64,000 nt of DNA from the NCBI GenBank assembly GCA_022414725.1, contig CM039462.1, forward strand, positions 4,918,125 through 4,982,124, read 5' to 3'. The translations under genes were made by a program, and so were the position numbers. Positions 16,327 through 27,780 of this stretch are shown piece after piece (within the stretch, counting starts at the first letter, position 1; each line of letters begins with the position of its first letter). The notes under the pieces were generated by a model. That model worked only from the letters and a program-made list of their open reading frames with translations, was not told the DNA's origin and did not search any database. This DNA is from Microglena sp. YARC. Its lineage: Eukaryota > Chlorophyta > Chlorophyceae > Chlamydomonadales > Chlamydomonadaceae.

Positions 16327-18443
16327 CTAGTCGTAGTAGTAGTAATAGTCGTAATCCCCTTCTGCATTTCCATTATATGCATTGGGATCAAAAGGAGGAA
16401 TGCCTTCATAAGGAGGATAGTCTCCGTAGGAAGCATCAGCACCAGTACCACCGCTATCTCCATTAATGGGAGGCGATTCATTAGGAGGATAATCATAAGG
16501 AGGATAGTCGTAAGGGGGGGACTGCCTGGCGGCATCGTCCTCACTTGAGTGCGGTGGAGGAGGTGGGTCTTGATAGGCAGGGGAATCTGGATGGGAGGGG
16601 GGGTCTGGGTTCCCAGGGGGAGAGGGATTACTAGGGGGGGAGGGATAATTAGGGGGGGAGGGGTGCTTAGGGGTATATGGATTCCCAGGTGGAGAGGGAT
16701 GACCAGGGGGGGAAGGGTGCTTAGGGGTATGTGGATTCCCAGGTGGAGAGGGATGACCAGGGGGGAGGGGTGCTTAGGGGTATATGGATTTCCAGGTGGA
16801 GAGGGATAACCAGGGGGGGAGGGGTGCTTAGGGGTATGTAGTTTCCCAGGTGGAGAGGGATGACCAGGGGGAGAGGGATAACCAGGGGGGGAGGGGTGCT
16901 TAGGGGTACATGGATTCCCAGGTGGAGAGGGATAACCAGGGGGGGAGGGGTGCTTAGGGGTATATGGATTCCCAGGTGGAGAGGGATGACCAGGGGGAGA
17001 GGGATAACCAGGGGGGGAGGGGTGCTTAGGGGTATATGTATTCCCATGTGGAGAGGGATAACCAGGGGGGGAGGGGTGCTTAGGGGTATATGGATTCCCA
17101 GGTGGAGAGGGATAACCAGGGGGGAGGGGTGCTTAGGGGTATATGGATTCCCAGGTGGAGAGGGATGACCAGGGGGAGAGGGATAACCAGGGGGGGAGGG
17201 GTGCTTAGGGGTATATGGATTCCCAGGTGGAGAGGGATAACCAGGGGGGGAGGGGTGCTTAGGGGTATATGGATTCCCAGGTGGAGAGGATGACCAGGGG
17301 GAGAGGGATAACCAGGGGGGGAGGGGTGCTTAGGGGTATATGTATTCCCATGTGGAGAGGGATGCCCAGGGGGGGAGGGATGCCCAGGGGTAGAGGGGTG
17401 CATAGGGGAATCTGGGTGGGTTGATGGTGAGGGATGCCCAGGGGTAGAGGGGTGCATAGGGGAATCTGGGTGAGATGGTGTTGAGGGATGCACAGGGGTA
17501 GAGGGATACCCAGGGGTAGAGGGGTGCATAGGGGAATCTGTATTGGATGGTGGTGAGGCATGCACAGGGGAAGAGGGATGCCCAGGCGGACTTTTGTCAC
17601 AGTCGTCTTCAGGTGGAGGTGGAGGTGGGCTGTGGTCACAGTCGTCATCTTTAAGAGGTGGGGGCTCCTTCCCGCAGCCTGCTATTGCCAGTTTGTTCTC
17701 CGCTCGATAAACGCATTGATCAATATCCTGACAGTCCATGACGCAGTCAAAGCATTTGCCTTGCCACTCAAAATCTTGCATGCCTGCATTTATACCGAGT
17801 AGATGTAGGGGTCGGCTTGTTATATAATATTAGTGAATGAATAATATTTTATAATATTAGTCGGACGAGCCTTCTCACCAGAATTTCGAATTTATTTGAA
17901 AAACTAATCTCATTGTGACACTGTTATAATATTAGTTAGTTTTAGTTTGTCGAACACTAATATTAGTTGCCGTTCCCTAAGTATATGGAGTTATATATTG
18001 CCTGCCTGGGGTGACATAGCTGGTTTTACTAATCTGAGTGTAGCCTCTTGTATCTGTATTTGTATCTGTACCATATCTCATATAGGGCTGTCGATATTGT
18101 ACAATACGTTTGCACTACATCTGTATATTTATAGTTATCTGTATATTTATCTGTATTTGTATTTGCATCTGTATCTGCATGCATGGCACCTGCACCTCAG
18201 CACCTATATGTATCAATCCAGAAACACTTGTATGTCCTTATCTGGCATGATTGCAATAGACCGTACCTGCGCAACCCGTGCAATAGTGCTGGTAGCTGCC
18301 GCTGGTCATTCCCGCGGGAGATGTGTCGAATTGCTTCACGCAATGCATGCACATGTGCATCGCTTCTTCAGCCGCAGCCTCGCCAAACGTGTCCTTGATA
18401 TGAGTCCTCTTCTCGAGGCAGGCGGAACAGCCCCAAGGATCAC
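16327..18443 (-). pseudogene. Cys-rich/Pro-rich secreted protein gene, copy B (exons 3-4 only)
   Basis: Truncated member of the family described under copy A. Exon 3 is 18267-18443 (177 nt, phase 1-1; [39 protein letters not shown]). Exon 4 is 16327-17783 ([40 protein letters not shown], then HPSPPG and GNPYTPKHPSPPGYPSPP repeats, and a tail with DYPPYDYPPN, SYGDYPPYEG, GDYDYYYYYD). Exons 1 and 2 are missing: intron 2 runs into sequence that lies upstream of the ATG in copy A. Three 1-base losses in the repeats (about 17288, 17119-17124, 16760-16765) break the frame, giving a stop at 17080, but add up to 3, so the tail is back in frame. Intron 3 holds a MITE. Confidence 0.75.
17806..17979 (-). 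mobile_element. hAT-type MITE in intron 3 of copy B
   Basis: 174 bp, TAGGGGTCGGC to GCCGTTCCCTA, 8-bp flanks AGTAGATG (17798-17805) and AGTATATG (17980-17987). The paralogous introns have no insertion: gene D reads CCGAGTAGATGGAGTT (near 63933) and gene A reads CAGTATATGGAGG (near 24450). The insertion therefore happened after the gene duplicated. Confidence 0.9.
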
Positions 18444-18515
18444 CTGCAACGCACGTACAAGAATAAGTTTTGTTAGGAATCGTTGTTACAAGGGTCTATA
18501 CGCCAGGTTTGGTGT

Positions 18516-18690
18516 CTAACCGTCTGCACATTGTGGCGAACAATTACTCCCCGTGCAAGAACCATTTAAAACAGGGATTTCTAGTGCACATGTCGGGTTT
18601 GGATGCGAAACGGGGACTCCTCCGGTTGTGGTGACCATTCTAACCCGTACACCACTCAAGGCAGGCGGAACAGCCCCAAGGATCACCTGC
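18516..18690 (-). pseudogene. Extra partial exon 3 fused to foreign sequence
   Basis: 18655-18685 repeats the first ~31 nt of exon 3 ([11 protein letters not shown] on the minus strand), then continues into unrelated sequence readable in another frame as TTGGVPVSHPNPTCALEIPV and NGSCTGSNCSPQCADG. It lies between the true exon 3 of copy B and its intron 2, so exon 3 was partially duplicated with a filler. The source of the filler is unknown. Confidence 0.5.
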
Positions 18691-18772
18691 AACACACATA
18701 CAGTATGCATCCCATTCATTGTCATAGACATGCCAGAATTAGTTGATAATGACATTGATGATGATGATCACA

Positions 18773-18840
18773 TATTTCCTGGTGCCCTCCTAGACTCCAT
18801 ATGTGCCCGCGGCTTGACGGAGTCAAGGGGGGACTTATGA
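18773..18840 (-). repeat. TTTCCTGGTGCCCTC..GACGGAGTCAAGG repeat
   Basis: Copy of a ~65-70-bp element linked to a (GAT)n tract. Others lie at about 24949-25010, 25383-25460, 28697-28760, 36888-36945, 44160-44235 and 45270-45345. Most copies lie in introns of this gene family or beside them. In copy B it sits at the deletion junction. Confidence 0.65.
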
Positions 18841-18844
18841 ACAG

Positions 18845-19615
18845 ATCCGAGTTGACCGGGGGGGTGGAGGAGGGCGCGAGTGGAAACCCGTAACCTTGAG
18901 AGGTGGCAACCTTGTTCGAGAGGTCGGGAGTCTCGGGGGGAGTATGCGATACAGATCCGGTTTATCGGCAGAGGTCGATAAATTGGGTATACATCCTAGA
19001 GGAATCTCCAGACTTTATACAGGTTTCGTCACCTCATCCAAGGGAATTAGCGCCTCGGTCGAGCATCCTCGAGGCAGCCTTGAAGCCGTAGTAAAGTGTA
19101 GTGTAGTGTAGTATAGTAAAGTTCGGTGTGGCCTAGTGTCTGGCTCGGGGAGCTGCCTAGCGGCTGTTAATTTTAAGTTAAGCTGGAAAGAAAAGCATCG
19201 GCCAGCCTCTAGCAGCCCCCTCGAGGCAGCCCACAAGGCTGACAGGACAGTCCTCCGTTTTCGCAAATCGGTTGGGATTCGGTTGAGATTTTGCCGGGAG
19301 CTCTCTCGAAGATGGTTGATTGGGGAAATACGATTTTTGAGGCATGTTTCGGCCTGTCAGGAGTCGCGGGTGTTCAACGAGGCGCTTAGTGACCTTGTCG
19401 TGTCTAGCGACAGCACTGCCAGGCCTGTGAAGGTCGTCGGAATGGAAGAGTGAAGACAAGACCGCAACTTCCACAACTCAAGATCATACATTACATTTCG
19501 AGGATTAGTTGGAAGACCCCTCCCGGATGTTTTGTGGAGTTGGCTTGTCGTGGGTCAACAATTGCCTGTCGATGAATATAATGTTTAAAATCATCCGATG
19601 ACTATGACGCCTTTT
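18845..19615 (-). repeat. Upstream region of the gene family, copy B (770 bp)
   Basis: Aligns with 27781-28555 over its whole length (GAGTTGACCGGGGGGGTGGA, AACCCGTAACCTTGAGAGGT, TCCAGACTTTATACAGGTTT, CGATGAATATAATGTTT). In copy A this is the sequence before the ATG. Here it abuts intron 2, so the promoter has lost its first exons. Confidence 0.8.
18963..18980 (-). promoter_or_regulatory. Conserved dyad TATCG-N8-CGATA (copy B)
   Basis: Sense-strand TATCGACCTCTGCCGATA. Same dyad as upstream of copies A and C, with one spacer change. No exon 1 follows in this copy, so it is presumably orphaned. Confidence 0.5.
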
Positions 19616-20039
19616 ACGGTAGAAGAGTGGTCGAAGATGAAATGTATTTCATATCAGAATGTCCGTTATACGCTGAGGATAGATTTATTTGTTTTGGGAA
19701 GAAAAACATTAACCTGAATTTGTGGATAAAGTCTTCAGCATGACGCTGGTCATGAATCCTGATTCCTTTGAAGGATGGAAATACTGAATACAAGTTATGA
19801 AAATGTGATAATAATCGCACAATTAAATTATCATCCCAGATCCCACATGCGATGATGATTTAAAACCGATACATTTTATAATAAAATGATCACTGTAGCA
19901 CGAACTCAGGGCCCCCGTCGGTACAATTCACGGATAGATTTCTAACCAGGTACAACGATTTCAAATACCGGTCCTCGTCGTTTTCCGTGCCCGGGGCTTT
20001 TCCCCCTGTTTATTTAATTTTTTTTCCTCCAAAGACCCC

Positions 20040-20045
20040 CCCCCC

Positions 20046-20097
<52 letters not shown>
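20040..20097. repeat. Poly-C plus (CA)n microsatellite
   Basis: About 11 C followed by about 24 CA repeats. The preceding 19.62-20.04 kb is unique AT-rich sequence with part of a dispersed repeat (GCACGAACTCAGGGCCCCCG at about 19897); no gene is seen. Confidence 0.9.
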
Positions 20098-20098
<1 letters not shown>

Positions 20099-20279
20099 CT
20101 TCAACCACGCCTGCTAGCTTCTGACTCGCGCCTGTCACCTGCTGACAGCTCAGAATCAGCAGCTCATTAACCTGGCGCCCACTTTGGATGGAGCTTGCGG
20201 TTTCTAGATCATGTCATCCTGAAGATATTTGACCTTGAACTTGGTTACTACAAAATAAATGGCTTAGCGATGACGGCCT

Positions 20280-20482
20280 CACTGTTTTTCTTTTCGGCTA
20301 CGAGCAGCAGCTTCTAGGCAGATCTCCTGGCTGGCTAATCAGCCAAGCCTATAGCAACCTAGGGTGCCTTGAAGCTGACGTGATCAGCCTTCTAGCACTG
20401 CTGAATTTTTGAGGCCCAGCCCAGTGGCTGGCTCAGGCAGCTACCTAGAAGCTGCTGCTAGAAGCCGAAAATAAAAATAGTG
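20280..20482. mobile_element. TIR element, CGGCTACGAGCAGCAGCTTC family, 8-bp flanks
   Basis: Best full-length copy, 203 bp. Left CACTGTTTTTCTTTTCGGCT, right end GCCGAAAATAAAAATAGTG. Flanks GACGGCCT (20272-20279) and ATCGGCCT (20483-20490) match 6/8, consistent with a hAT-type target duplication. Non-autonomous. Confidence 0.75.
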
Positions 20483-20741
20483 ATCGGCCTGAAAGGGGGC
20501 GTTGGTGGGCGTAGTGGCGTACCGGTAACCACAAGAAAAGCGTCAACCTTGAAACCGGTATGTGATGTGTGAAATGCGTGATCATAGATAGACCCTAGCT
20601 ACCATTGACATCTGCTGGGTGATTATTAAGGCCTCTATCCATGTAGATTTTCGTCATGCTGCTTACCAGTATATGAATAACATGGTGGGCCTCCGTGAAA
20701 CCGATGTAACACAATTATTTCTGAAATTACCAGTCCCAACC

Positions 20742-20782
<41 letters not shown>

Positions 20783-22780
20783 AAAAATAAATCTTACCCC
20801 ATGCCCCAGATGTGTAGAGCTTGTTGAGAGGATGAAGAGTTTGGTCTTATTTATTTTTGGCCCAGTAAGCAAAAAGTTATGGGCCTCCAAAGTTGGGGTG
20901 GGTGGGTGGGTGGGTTGTAGTTTGTGTTGCTTCTCGTTGACGATGGGGCAGAGGCACGGTTGGCAGAGACACAGTTGTTACACAGATGGTACAACGATCG
21001 GTGTTGAGATAAAAACAAGATGAACTTGCCAGAACTAATAGCGATAGGAGCCTTCCGGTGCTACAATCAAGTGCCCTAGCTGGCTGGTGGTATCAGCCAC
21101 TAGCTGGCTGCCGGTCCAAAGTCGCAGACCTGGCCGGGCATACTCGTGTACATGGTCAGTGTGGTACGACCTGTGAGGCATGCCATAACATGGGTGGTGA
21201 GAAATAACTGGAATTTAAGAAAACATAGGTACTTTTCAAGTATTTTTTCACAGCCCACAGAATGACATGGGTGATTGGAGTGGAACTGGGATGTTCCAGT
21301 CTAAAGACCAGTCTCCATTGGTGTTATTAGGGCTTCCCCCCCCCCCCCCCCCCACCACCACCACCACCCACACACCCACCACCCACACACCCCCACACCC
21401 CCTCCCCCACACCCACACCCACCAACCGGCCAACCCCCCAACCCCTCCCACCCACCCCCAAACCAACCAGCAGTACAAAACGAGGAGGAACAGATTCCGC
21501 AACGAACGTGCTGGTGCATGCTCTTCTTTCTTCCCATCTGGGACCATTTCATGTTGTTCAAAGGACCCCTTCGCTGCTAGCATCGAATGTGACGAGTGCG
21601 GACGGGAATTGTTGAACAGGCACCCTGTGAACGTCGCGAGGCTCAAGAACTCGAAGGCGTGCAGAGAAGCAACCGCGGAAAGAAAGGTGCGGAGAGCAAG
21701 CCAGCCAGGCAGCAACTGCTCACCAGCCCATGGCCCACTGGTGCCAAACCTCTAGGATAAATAAAAGGGTTGGTCGACTAGGTAATCGGTTGTAATAGTC
21801 CGAGCATGTGATTCGTATTGGCTGAGCACGAGATTAAAATAAGCCAAGCATATTAATTTTATAGGCTATGGCATATTAGGGGCCCGGGGGCCCTAAACCC
21901 CAGGCCCTACCTCTCATGTAACATTGATGGTGATGATGCACTTCGTCCGTGTGCCCACAAACGCTGATTGTATTGTCTTGTTTGATTTTTATTGCTCCAT
22001 GTAGGGTGCATGGTTATGGGAGCAGCATCATTAGATAGGCCTTTTCAACCTATACAAAATGCACCCTACTTTGACCCCCTAATTATTATTGTGGGAGGAG
22101 ATAATGGCCTCCAAGTGGGTTCCCGACCCAGGGGGTGGGTGGGTGGGTGGGTGGTAACTCAGACCTCTGTAGGAGAAAAGGGCATGGGGTAGGAGATTTT
22201 GCTTTTGCCCCCCCCCTCGGTCCCAACCATTCATTCTGGATGAAAACGTTGTCAGTTGACACCCTCCTTTGTGTGTTCCGTATGGCACCCCTCCTTTTCA
22301 TGTTTGGTACACCTACTTTATTTCTTATGGTTGACAGTTGACACCCCTCCTTTTCATCCTTCCAGAGTTCCATTCCGCACCCTTTTATCCTGCACCCTTT
22401 AGACCCCCCCCCCCCCCTCTTGTAGACAACTTATATGTCTTTACCTGAGTAGGCTAGTGTGGGCCGGTTTCTACCCGGTCCCTAGTTTCCAGCCGCCCTG
22501 CAGCACTGTGCACTACAGTCTGCTCTAGTATATTGCCGCCTCAGTGCAACTATTTATCTCTCTTCTATATCCCATTGTAACACTGAGTCTGCAGTCTCTA
22601 TCAAGTACTACCCCCCCCCCTCCCCCCCCCCCTCCGACCTCCCCAAGGCATTTTCCATGCGGTCATTTTTGGCACCCGGGTGTATTTTGAAATATTCACC
22701 CTATCAAAGAGCACCATTCCAAGCCAAGTAAAAGGGTGCCGATGACCCCCCCAAATTAATAGGCGACAGGCATATCAAGT
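20483..22780. other. Intergenic, repeat-rich; no supported gene
   Basis: Contains a poly-G run of about 35 nt at 20745-20779, poly-C and CCACCA repeats at 21338-21470, a fragment of the 46-bp satellite family at 22265-22345, and C-runs at 22400-22635. A short plus-strand reading near 21580-21660 (ECDECGRELLNRHPVNVARL) looks protein-like but has no partner exon. Confidence 0.6.
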
Positions 22781-23360
22781 TAATGAAGCGCAGCACGTGT
22801 TTCTTGTCATTTGAAATAGTGCCGAGGGAGTTCGGTGTGCGCGCAGGATCCGGGGACAGTGTCCGTATGTTACATTGTATTTTTATCAGCTGGCCATTGT
22901 TAACTTAAGGCAAGCCCGCTCCACAACCTCCAGGGATTCTTCCAACCAATCCTTTAATATGAGGCAAAGGGTACAAGCAAGAGAAGCGAACGCAAAAAAT
23001 CAGACACCATTGTCGCTTATTCCAACAATCAATAAATCATGCACGTTCCATTCCATGTTTGGTGAGGAGACGGTACACATGTTCCGGTATACATGTATAT
23101 ACGTGACTACGTGCAAGTATGTATGTTGGTACAGCCCAAAGGGTAGCTAAATAAGCTAAATTGACTTGCCCAACTATGATATCAGGAGGGGGGGTGGGGG
23201 GTGGGGGGCTAAACAGAAAAGGCAATGATGACCTGAACCCCAAGCAATCATTTTACCAACAGAGTCCCTGATTTCGTGCCACAGTTAATATAAATTTGAG
23301 TACCGTATGTATCATCAAGGAATAGACATCCCAAACGCTCTAACAGAACACCAAACCTTG
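22780..23360 (-). repeat. 3'-flank block of gene A, paralogous to 15530-16125
   Basis: Same ordered segments as the 3' flank of copy B (AGCGCAGCACGTGTTTCTTG, GGCAAGCCCGCTCCACAACC, GTATGTTGGTACAGCCCAAA, a GGGG tract, TTTTACCAACAGAGTCCCTGA). It includes a minus-strand dispersed repeat at about 23125-23275. Confidence 0.75.
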
Positions 23361-23371
23361 TCCCATGTCTC

Positions 23372-23549
23372 CAGCAGCAGCTTCTAGGCAGCTACCCTGT
23401 CGTGCTGTTCAGCCAAACTCGAGCAACCTAGTGCACCTTGAAGCTGACACAATCAGCTGTCCAGTACTGCTGAAATGCTTTGGTGTAGCACAGTCGCTGG
23501 CTCAAGGAGCAACCTAGAAGCTGGTCAGAAAAGCCGATAAGAAAGGCCT
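23372..23549. mobile_element. TIR element, CAGCAGCTTCTAGGCAGC family (ancestral insertion)
   Basis: Orthologous in position to the copies at 16129 and 57773; arms CAGCAGCAGCTTCTAGGCAG and CAACCTAGAAGCTGGTCAG. It ends about 20 bp past the gene A stop codon. Confidence 0.65.
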
Positions 23550-23567
23550 TGAGTGTACCCTGCTTAA

Positions 23568-25034
23568 CTAGTCGTCGTAGTAGTAGTAATAGTCGTAATC
23601 CCCTTCTGCATTACCATAATATGCATTGGGATCAAAAGGAGGAACGCCTTCATAAGGAGGGTAGTCACCGTAGGAAGCATCAGCACCAGCACCACCGCTA
23701 TCTCCATTATTGGGAGGCGATTTATTAGGAGGATAATCATAAGGAGGATAGTCGGAAGGGGGGGACTGCCTGGCGGCAACGTCCTCACTTGAGTGCGGTG
23801 GAGGAGGTGGGTATGGATAGGCAGGGGGAACTGGATGGGTAGGTGGAGAGGGATGCCCAGGTGGAGAGGGATAACCAGATGGAGAGGGATGCCCAGGTGG
23901 AGAAGGATGCCTAGGTGGAGAGGGATGCCCAGGTGGAGAGGGATGCCCAGGTGGAGAGGGATGCCCAGGTGGAGAGGGATAACCAGGTGAAGAGGGATGC
24001 CCAGGTGGAGAGGGATAACCAGGTGAAGAGGGATAACCAGGTGAAGAGGGATAACCAGGTGGAGAGGGTCACTCAGGTGGAGAGGGATGCCCAGGTGGAG
24101 AGGGATAAACAGGTGGAGAGGAATAACCAGGGGTAGAGGGGTGCATAGGGGAATCTGTATGGGATGGTGGTGAGGGATGCCCAGGGGTAGAGGGGTGCAT
24201 AGGGGAATCTGTATGGGATGGTGGTGAGGGATGCCCAGGCGGACTTTTGTCACAGTCGTCATCAGGTGGAGGTGGAGGTGGGCTGTGGTCACAGTCGTCA
24301 TCTTTAGGAGGTGGGGGCTCCTTCCCGCAGCCTGAAATTGCCAGTTTGTTCTCCGCACGATAAACGCATTGATCTATATCCTGACAGTCCATGACGCAGT
24401 CAAAGCATTTGCCTTGCCACTCAAAATCTTGAATGCCTGCATGTATACACAGTATATGGAGGTATGTATAGCCTGCATGAGGTGTCATACCTGGTTTCAC
24501 TAATCTGAGTTTAGCCTTTTGTATATGTATTAGCATCGTATCATACATACCTGTATATTTATCTGTACATGTATTTGTATCTGCATCTGTATCTGCATGC
24601 ATGGCACCTGCACCTCAGCACCTATATGTATCAATCAAGAAACACTTATATGTCCTTATCTCACATGATTGCAATAGACCCTACCTGCGCAACCCGTGCA
24701 ATAGTGCTGGTAGCTTCCACTGGTCATTCCTGCGGGAGATTTGTCGAATTGCTTCACGCAGTGCATGCACAAGTGCATTGCTTCTTCAGCCGCAGCCTCG
24801 CCAAATGTGTCCTCGATATGAGCCCTCTTCTCGAGGCAGGCGGAACAGCCCCAAGGATCACCTGCAACACACATACAATATGCATCCAATTCATTGTCAT
24901 AGACATGCCAAAATTAGTTGATGATGATGTTGATGATGATGATCACATATTTCCTGGTGCCCTCCTAGACTCCATATGTGCCCGCAGCTTGACGGAGTCG
25001 ATGGGGGCTTTATGAAAAGATCAAGTAAACGACA

Positions 25035-25069
<35 letters not shown>

Positions 25070-27772
25070 CTTCCCGACTGTTCATTTATACTTAAAAGGG
25101 TACGATCTATCATCATATCATTTTGTTTTAATTTACTTTACTTTACTTGAATTATTTAATTTATTTATTTAATTTAACCTTTAATTGGAGTTGGAATGTC
25201 TACCTGGTTCTAGCAGGTGTATTAGATTGAGATAATCATGTAGTCAATTGTATGTATCTGTTGAACTATACAGGTTGCGAGTAGATAGTTCAGTAGTTTC
25301 CATGGCATGCATCATGCATTAAGCTTGTGTGGCATGAGACCCACATAGGGTAGACCTATCTCATCCGATAATGTTGATGATGATTTCTCCTGGTGCCCTA
25401 CTGGACTCCTACTTTATGTGCCAGCGGTTTGGCGGAGTCAAGGGGGGAACTCACGCACATTGTGAAAAAAGGAATAAATAGAAAATACAAAATAAATAAA
25501 AATAGTAATAATTGTAACTCACCGTGAGGGTATTCTACCATAGAGACTTTCTCCACGCAAGAAAAGCATGACTCCGAGTATCTGTGGTCAATGCCGACCA
25601 GTGAGTCAACCATGCAATAGTCGCCACAGGCCCAGTTCTGTTCATCGCGGAAGTGTGGGAACATACATTTACATGTGTATCAGGTGTGTAGTGCAATTTT
25701 TTGAAGGGGCCTATGTGTTGTTTCGATTTACATGGTCTAGCAGCCTACAGGGTGCACACTGTCTGCAGACAGGGAATACACGGGGAGTGTACAACTGTAT
25801 CATGATTACATGTGCATACGGTATCATATCATATTGCAATTCCCATACACGTAGTAACTTATTAAGTAAATATTATAAAGCGTACTATTGTTGTAGAATT
25901 AAATCAGTTTTTTTTTTTTAGCGATGTGTCGCTATTATCGATGAAACCCATCGCTTTCGAGATTTGCCTAGCGATGAAATCGATTTGAGCGATGCAGCTA
26001 GATCTGGCCCTCGAGTCCCAACTGGCCCGGCCCAGGCCACCTAGGAGCTGACCTGGCCTGGAACTCCTCGAATTTCTGTGCAGGCCCCCCCCCCTCCCCC
26101 AGGCCCCTCCCAGGGGCCCCTCCCCCCGTGCAGTACCAGTTGTAACAGCCACATGCCCACATCGCCGTAGTAGAAGAGGTCAAACCCTGGCTGGCAGTTA
26201 CATAAGAGGAGTCGAGTGCGAGCTGCAGCCTCGTTGCTGTTCTCGAGGACAATATTGCATTCCCATCTGTCGAACATTCGAAGGATGCTCCCTGATAAGA
26301 GAAAGACTGTACCCCCTATGGCTCATGGCCAAACAGATGTATTGCAGACCATGCACCGAGTTTATTTGCGTAGGCCGATCGACTCGATTGGAAAGCTTGA
26401 AAACCCAACTGAGTGGGTAACTGCGCGCAAAGCAGAAGCTCTAGGCGTTTAGATTTGTGATTGCGCAGTTCCGGTACACAACGCGGAATCAACACTTCGC
26501 AACTTGGTTCAATCAGGTAGGTTGAATTTGCAACCTGGTCTCTGTCTTTCTGCATGATCAAAGCTCGCCGCAAATTAATAGCAAGAGCGGTAGGCAGATT
26601 GATTGGAGGAGGGGAGTATGTGCATGTTGGTGGGTGGTTGGGTCGTGGTGTGTGTTAGGGTGGTGGTGGTGATGGGGGTGGGGTGGGGGGGGGGGGGGAA
26701 GGGCAAGGGAGTGGTTCTGGTGGAGAGTGGAGGGGGTAAGCAGTAGTTCAGGGGATAAATCATCTGAACTTATGGAGTGTGCGTGCAATTGGGGGAAACC
26801 TAGACCAGACCTAGATCAACTTAAGCTCGGCCATCCTTGGCCAAGTTAAATTTGAAGTTAGAATGTTGAAAGACGCCAATTTGAATAGCTATGCATAGCT
26901 ATGAATACGCCAAATACGCCAATAATACGCCAAAGACGCCAATTTGACGGCAATCCGCCAATAATACGCCAAAGACGCCAATTTGAATAGCTATGAATAG
27001 CTACAAACGAAGACTGGCCGCATGGCTCCGGAACCAGAATAGCTATGGAAAGGGGGGGCTTCGAAAACGAAAAAAAAATCCCTGAATTAAATGATCCATG
27101 TAGCACGAACTCAGGGCACCCGTCGGCAAAACAAATTTGTGGGGTGCAGTTCATCAATGTTTTTTCTTTTAAAGCCTTTCCTATCACGGTTGGTCAAGTC
27201 CCTTTAGCCTATTTGGTCTACCCCTGGACTGTAACATACATACATGAATGTGTAACATGTGAAACTGCACTTTTCCAGGGGGTATCCAACTCTGACTGAT
27301 CGGAGTTATCCGGCCTCGAAGGTTCAAATGGGCATGCTAATTATAATCAGCCATGGCCTATCTATGACAATGTTGTGCAAATTTAATTCGAGACAATGAG
27401 GATTGAGAAGCCCTTAATACTAGTACGGCAGCAGCTTGATTCATGTTTTTTTAAAGTCCAGGGTTAGCCATCTTAACCAACTGGGCTAATGGGACTTGCA
27501 CAGTCTCCTAAACAGGACAGGATCTAGTCACATTTACGTACCTTGGCATGGGGCCTTGACTGAGTCTCGCAGGTCTTACATCTCCCGTAGTCAGTACTGT
27601 CGCTCGACCCGCAGCTGCTCCAGGGCTCATCCGCCGAGAGCACGGCCCTGCCAGAGTCCTGGCTCGCCTCAGGAATGGCTCTGCCGGACACCAGGGATGG
27701 GGAGATATCGCAGATCAGGAGAAGCACGAAGGAAGCCAAGGCCCACTTTGCGTGGGCCCGATCCCGCGCCAT
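23568..27772 (-). CDS. Cys-rich (CxxC) secreted protein with Pro-rich rod and YPPY tail, copy A
   Basis: Family not recognised; probably a secreted wall/matrix protein (inferred). Exons 27542-27772 (77 codons, donor GTACGT), 25523-25637 (115 nt, phase 0 to 1, donor GTGAGT), 24685-24861 (177 nt, phase 1-1), 23568-24436 (869 nt); total 463 codons plus TAG. Residues 1-30 are a signal peptide (MARDRAHAKWALASFVLLLI). Exons 1-3 and the start of exon 4 hold about 18 Cys, mostly in pairs (CKTC, CGDYC, CFSC, CSAC, CMHC, CTGC, CFDC). Then [26 protein letters not shown] repeats and a Tyr-rich tail (DYPPYDYPPN, SYGDYPPYEG, DYDYYYYYDD). Phases and Cys pattern are identical in copy C, which supports the model. 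Oddity: an in-frame TGA at 24069-24071 (codon 297), where the repeat normally reads GHP, would cut off half of the rod and the tail. Confidence 0.8.
25021..25085. repeat. Poly-G run (~33 nt) in intron 2 of copy A
   Basis: A single G tract at about 25036-25068, next to the TTTCCTGGTGCCCTC repeat and a (GAT)n stretch. Confidence 0.9.
25640..27541 (-). other. Intron 1 of copy A (1.9 kb) with nested sequence
   Basis: Holds a dispersed repeat (27095-27250: GCACGAACTCAGGGCACCCG to CCCTGGACTGTAACATACAT), a (GTGGTG)n/poly-G block at 26650-26700, tandem AATACGCCAA repeats at 26870-26990, and a minus-strand protein-like stretch near 26170-26280 (FDRWECNIVLENSNEAAART, then LLLCNCQPGFD). The last is too short to assign. 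Confidence 0.55.
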
Positions 27773-27780
27773 GAATAACG

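Noticed and set aside
16549..17293. Plus-strand RGITRGGGVLRGIWIPRW repeat proteins
   Set aside because: Antisense of the Pro-rich rod of copy B; the sense strand has splice sites, Cys domain and tail.
21565..21665. Possible zinc-finger (CDECGRELLNRHPVNVARL) exon
   Set aside because: One short reading beside a poly-C tract, no splice partners and no second zinc-binding pair in the right spacing.
26170..26280. EGF-like CNCQPGF stretch in intron 1 of copy A
   Set aside because: Too short, and no neighbouring exon with the remaining Cys; kept only as a note in the intron entry.
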